From assembly GCA_963770035.1 (NCBI GenBank), contig CAVYON010000056.1, positions 124,001 to 188,000 on the forward strand: a stretch of 64,000 bases of DNA, written 5' to 3'. This stretch comes from Roseiarcus sp963770035 (GTDB taxonomy: Bacteria; Pseudomonadota; Alphaproteobacteria; Rhizobiales; Beijerinckiaceae). The position numbers and the translations under genes were made by a program. Below, piece by piece: positions 61,049 to 64,000 of the stretch. Position 1 is the stretch's first letter, and each line of letters opens with the position of its first letter. The notes under the pieces were generated by a model. The model was not told the origin of the DNA. It searched no databases and was given only the letters and a program-made list of their open reading frames with translations.

Positions 61049-61840
61049 ATGCGCGCTTATCTCGATCTCATGCGCGACGCCCTGGAGAACGGCGCGGTCA
61101 AGGGCGACCGCACCGGCACCGGCGTCCGCTCGCTGTTCGGACGGCAGATCCGCTTCGACCTGAATGAGGGCTTTCCCCTCGTCACCACCAAGAAGCTGCA
61201 CCTGAAGTCGATCGTGCGCGAGCTTGTCTGGTTCCTGCACGGCGACACCAACGTCGCCTATCTCAAGGCGCATGGCGTCTCGATCTGGAACGAATGGGCC
61301 GACGCCAACGGCGATCTCGGGCCCGTCTATGGCAAGCAATGGCGGGCCTGGCAGGGTCCCGACGGCCGCGCCTACGACCAGATCGCCTGGCTCATCAACG
61401 AAATCCGCCGCAACCCCAATTCGCGCCGCCTGATCGTCTCCGCCTGGAACGTGCCGGACATTGAGCGGATGAAGCTGCCGCCGTGCCATTGCCTGTTCCA
61501 GTTCTATGTGGTCGACGGCAAGCTGTCGTGCCAGCTCTACCAGCGCTCCGCCGACATCTTCCTCGGCGTGCCGTTCAACATCGCCAGCTACGCCCTGCTG
61601 ACCCACCTTATCGCGCGCGAAACGAACCTCGGCGTCGGCGCGTTCGTCCATACGTTCGGCGACGCCCACCTCTACTTGAACCACGAGGATCAGGCCCGCG
61701 AGCAGCTTTCGCGGACGCCGCGCCCGCTGCCGAAGCTCGTCCTCGGCGACGTCGGATCGATCTTCGACCTCGACGCCGACGCGATCGCCTTCGAAGGCTA
61801 CGACCCTTGGCCTGCGATCAAGGCGCCGGTGGCGGTGTGA
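61049..61840 (+). CDS. thyA: Thymidylate synthase
   Basis: 263 residues, dUMP to dTMP with methylene-tetrahydrofolate. Motifs are GDRTGTGVRSLFGRQIRFDLNEGFPLVTTKKLHLKSIVRELVWFLHGDTNV, the catalytic cysteine in LPPCHCLFQFYVVDGKLSCQLYQRSADIFLGVPFNIASYALL, and HTFGDAHLYLNH. ThyA normally precedes folA. Here repeats follow. Confidence 0.97.
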   Translation: MRAYLDLMRDALENGAVKGDRTGTGVRSLFGRQIRFDLNEGFPLVTTKKLHLKSIVRELVWFLHGDTNVAYLKAHGVSIWNEWADANGDLGPVYGKQWRAWQGPDGRAYDQIAWLINEIRRNPNSRRLIVSAWNVPDIERMKLPPCHCLFQFYVVDGKLSCQLYQRSADIFLGVPFNIASYALLTHLIARETNLGVGAFVHTFGDAHLYLNHEDQAREQLSRTPRPLPKLVLGDVGSIFDLDADAIAFEGYDPWPAIKAPVAV

Positions 61841-61919
61841 GAGAGGAACTGCTCCCCCCCTCGCCCGGCCCTTGCGGGGTCCTTTCGTGGAGAGGGGCCT
61901 GGGCGGTTGGCTGCTGCGC

Positions 61920-62143
61920 TCGCCCGCGCGCCCCTCTCCGCGAAGCGGGGAAGGTGGCCCGGAGGGCCGGATGGGGTGCGGAAAGCAGGGATGAGGCGAT
62001 GAAAGCTCGGGGTGACGGTCGTGCAATCCGACCCAAAGTTGCGGCGGCGGCCACACCCCATCCGGCGCTTCGCGCCACCTCCCCCAGCGGAGCTGGAGAA
62101 GGATTAGCGCCCGGCTTTCAAGATATGTGAATGCCGTAGCCGT
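61920..62143. repeat. Family-2 palindromic element after thyA
   Basis: Arms CGGGGAAGGTGGCCCGGAGG...GGATGGGGTGCGG and CCACACCCCATCCGG, the CCCCAGCGGAGCTGGAG hairpin and the right end CAAGATATGTGAATGCCGTAG (to 62141). The left terminal sequence is not recognised. It fills the gap between thyA and the next gene. Confidence 0.65.
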
Positions 62144-62228
62144 AAACGGGGAGAGGGACGCATCCCAATAGGTCCGTTTCCGGGAACGTCGAGGCCTGCC
62201 GAGCGTTGGATTGCCTGGAGGCACGCCG

Positions 62229-62528
62229 ATGCCATTCAAACCCCCTCCCACGTCTGGCCCATTTGGGCGTGGCGCCGATCGGCGCCGCTCAGGCGACACG
62301 GTCGATGTCCGAGACCCTGTCGCGCCGCCGCTTGGCGAGGAGGACGAGGCCTCCGAATCCTTCTTCGCAGCAGAACGAGGCGCGGCGCTGCGAAAGGAGC
62401 GCGATGCTGAGAACCTCGCGGGCTTCGGACCCCTATCGGCGCGCCATTCCCCGTTTCCGTTGATTCTCTCGCTCGCGGCCGCCTTCCTTGTTATTCTCGC
62501 CATCTGTTGGTCGCTCTGGGAGCGGTGA
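62229..62528 (+). CDS. Small protein with C-terminal membrane helix
   Basis: 99 residues from the ATG at 62229, with GGAGG about 8 nt upstream. A polar, charged N-terminal region (VDVRDPVAPPLGEEDEASESFFAAERGAALRKERD) is followed by one helix, FPLILSLAAAFLVILAICWSLW, and a two-residue tail, so probably tail-anchored in the inner membrane. The stop overlaps the ndh start as TGATG. No family recognised. The coupling suggests a role with the dehydrogenase. Confidence 0.7.
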   Translation: MPFKPPPTSGPFGRGADRRRSGDTVDVRDPVAPPLGEEDEASESFFAAERGAALRKERDAENLAGFGPLSARHSPFPLILSLAAAFLVILAICWSLWER

Positions 62529-64000
62529 TGGCTTCGGGGTTCGGCCGGGCGGCGCCCGGTAACGCGCCTGACCCAGAAGAGCGGGGCCGCTCCCGCGTCA
62601 TCATCGTCGGGGGCGGGTTCGGCGGCCTAGCGGCCGCACGGGCCCTGGACGGCGCCGATGTCGAGGTTCTGCTCCTCGACGCCAAGAACCATCACTGCTT
62701 TCAGCCTCTCCTCTACCAGGCCGCGACGGCGGCGCTGTCGGTTGCCGACATCGCCTGGCCGATCCGTTACATTCTGGCCCGGCAGCGGAACGCGACGGTT
62801 CTGATGGCGACCGTCAGCGGGGTGGATGCGGATCGCCGGGTCGTCTCCACCTCCGCCGGCGACTTCGGTTACGATTGGCTCGTGCTGGCGACCGGCTCGA
62901 CCCATTCCTATTTCGGGCACGACGCCTGGGAGGCCTATGCGCCTAGCCTCAAGACCATCGAGGACGCGCTCAGCCTGCGCAGCCGGATGCTCGGCGCGTT
63001 CGAACGCGCCGAGGCGGCGGCGACAGAGGAGGAGCGCAAGCGCTGCCTGGTATTCGCGATCGTCGGCGGGGGAGCGACCGGCGTCGAGCTTGCCGGCGCG
63101 CTGGCGGAACTCGCCCGCCGCACGCTTCCGCCGGAGTTCCGCCGCGCGCGGCCTGCGAGCGCGCGCATCCTGCTGCTCGAAGCCGGCCCAACGCTGTTGC
63201 CGACGTTTCCGGCGCCGCTCGCGGCGCATGCCGAGCGCCGGCTCGTCCGCATGGGCGTCGAAGTCCGGACGGGCGCCAAGGTCGATGATGTCCGCGAAGG
63301 CGCCCTCGTCGTCGGCGGCGAGCGCATCGAGATCGGCGGCGCGATTTTCTGGGCCGCCGGCGTTCGCGCCTCGCCCGCCGCCGCCTGGATCGACGCGCCG
63401 ACCGACCGCAGCGGCCGAACCCGCGTCCGTCCCGACCTGTCGCTTCCCGGCCGGGAGACCGTGTTCGTGGTCGGCGACACGGCGTTTCTCCTCGACGCCA
63501 ACGGCCGCGAGGTTCCGGGGCTGGCCGCCGCGGCCAAGCAGATGGGGCGCTACGCCGGACAGACGATTCGCGCGCGCTGCGAAAAGCGTCCGGCCCCCGC
63601 CGCCTTTCGTTATCGCGACTACGGAAGCCTCGCCACCATCGGCCGCAACTCGGCGGTGGCCAGCATCGGGCGGCTCACGCTGACCGGCTTTGTCGGCTGG
63701 ATCTTCTGGAGCGCCGTCCACATCTATTTCCTGATCGGACTGCGTTCGCGCCTGTTCGTCGCGACAAGCTGGGCGTGGAGCTACCTGACGGGCCAGCGCG
63801 GCGCGCGCATCATCCTGCAGCGCCTGCGTCCGGCTCGGGAGGCGCAAAGGCCGGGCGGTGCGCAGGGGGAAAGGGGCCCTATAACGCGGTCGATGGATAA
63901 CGGCGTGACTTGCAACGCACTCGAGCCGGCGCTCATCTTTGGCGCCCCCGCCCCCCATAGCCCGTCGACAGACGGGCGTGCTGTCGCGTGCCCTATGGTG
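62528..64000 (+). CDS. ndh: Type II NADH dehydrogenase (NAD(P)/FAD-dependent oxidoreductase), open at the window end
   Basis: At least 491 codons. FAD motif RVIIVGGGFGGLAAARAL, HHCFQPLLYQAATAALSVADIAWPIR, NAD motif FAIVGGGATGVELAGALAELARR, VFVVGDTAFLLDANGREVPGLAAAAKQMGRY, and the C-terminal membrane-associating region RLTLTGFVGWIFWSAVHIYFLIGLRSRLFVATSWAWSYLT. It transfers electrons from NADH to quinone without pumping protons. Homology ends near residue 435. The frame stays open through a REP-like sequence (63957) to the edge, so the true stop lies outside. Confidence 0.9.
   Translation, partial: MASGFGRAAPGNAPDPEERGRSRVIIVGGGFGGLAAARALDGADVEVLLLDAKNHHCFQPLLYQAATAALSVADIAWPIRYILARQRNATVLMATVSGVDADRRVVSTSAGDFGYDWLVLATGSTHSYFGHDAWEAYAPSLKTIEDALSLRSRMLGAFERAEAAATEEERKRCLVFAIVGGGATGVELAGALAELARRTLPPEFRRARPASARILLLEAGPTLLPTFPAPLAAHAERRLVRMGVEVRTGAKVDDVREGALVVGGERIEIGGAIFWAAGVRASPAAAWIDAPTDRSGRTRVRPDLSLPGRETVFVVGDTAFLLDANGREVPGLAAAAKQMGRYAGQTIRARCEKRPAPAAFRYRDYGSLATIGRNSAVASIGRLTLTGFVGWIFWSAVHIYFLIGLRSRLFVATSWAWSYLTGQRGARIILQRLRPAREAQRPGGAQGERGPITRSMDNGVTCNALEPALIFGAPAPHSPSTDGRAVACPMV

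Noticed and set aside
60779..62503. Minus-strand frame of 574 codons opposite thyA
   Set aside because: Overlaps thyA completely and reads through repeats (HPALRATFP-type translations). Not a gene.
62627..63958. Minus-strand frame of 443 codons opposite ndh
   Set aside because: Compositional shadow. The plus strand has full NADH dehydrogenase motifs.

Overview
The window is about 64 kb of high-GC DNA from an alphaproteobacterium. hisZ-hisG, the Hsp20/DUF1150 pair, a FYDLN-type zinc ribbon, pqqABCDE and PQQ-linked ABC transporter genes together point to Hyphomicrobiales (Rhizobiales), plausibly a methylotroph or alcohol oxidiser of the Beijerinckiaceae/Methylocystaceae type. The genus is inference. 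No methanol dehydrogenase, rRNA, tRNA or CRISPR array was seen.

Layout. 1-3034: end of a branched-chain amino acid/urea-type ABC operon (livG end, livF with a one-base frameshift, livH, livM). 3.9-6.3 kb (minus): a nitrate/sulfonate/taurine-type ABC importer whose binding protein carries a one-base frameshift. 6.5-18.5 kb (mostly minus): the most coherent system here. A TonB-dependent receptor, ExbB, ExbD, TonB and PqqB-C-D-E lie in one orientation with stop/start overlaps at nearly every junction from exbB on. They are followed by a displaced pqqA and a lanthanide-utilisation-like ABC set (lutA, lutE, lutF), with a small secreted protein on the other strand. I read this as one locus coupling cofactor synthesis (PQQ) to outer-membrane uptake of a lanthanide chelate or of PQQ itself, for PQQ-dependent dehydrogenases encoded elsewhere.

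19-31.7 kb is a mobile-element graveyard: eboE cut at its 5' end by an intact IS630, an IS21 remnant that cuts a Gfo/Idh/MocA gene, a second IS630 interrupted by an IS1595, a broken ABC binding-protein gene ended by a second IS1595, an IS66-like relic and an IS110. A LysR regulator and a DUF2461 gene sit among them.

31.7-64 kb is mostly ordinary chromosome: PNPOx-like protein, cation/proton antiporter, DUF302, Ada-like methyltransferase, MscS channel, hisZ-hisG, an unusual nitrilase-like protein with zinc-ribbon cysteines, GGDEF/EAL protein, lipoamide dehydrogenase, cupin, secreted CxxCH protein with a frameshifted kumamolisin-type protease, DUF4405 membrane protein, pncB, lactate utilisation lldEFG, L,D-transpeptidase, zinc-ribbon/RecD-like helicase fusion, Hsp20-DUF1150 behind a heat-shock promoter and a switch-like leader, thyA, a small membrane protein, and a type II NADH dehydrogenase that runs off the end.

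Intergenic DNA is full of palindromic repeats. Two families about 245-255 bp long share a terminal sequence related to CTACGG.AT.CACACATCT and are flanked by 9-10 bp duplications. They are nested in each other at hairpin tips. A third family is REP-like, with GTAG in front of a short hairpin.
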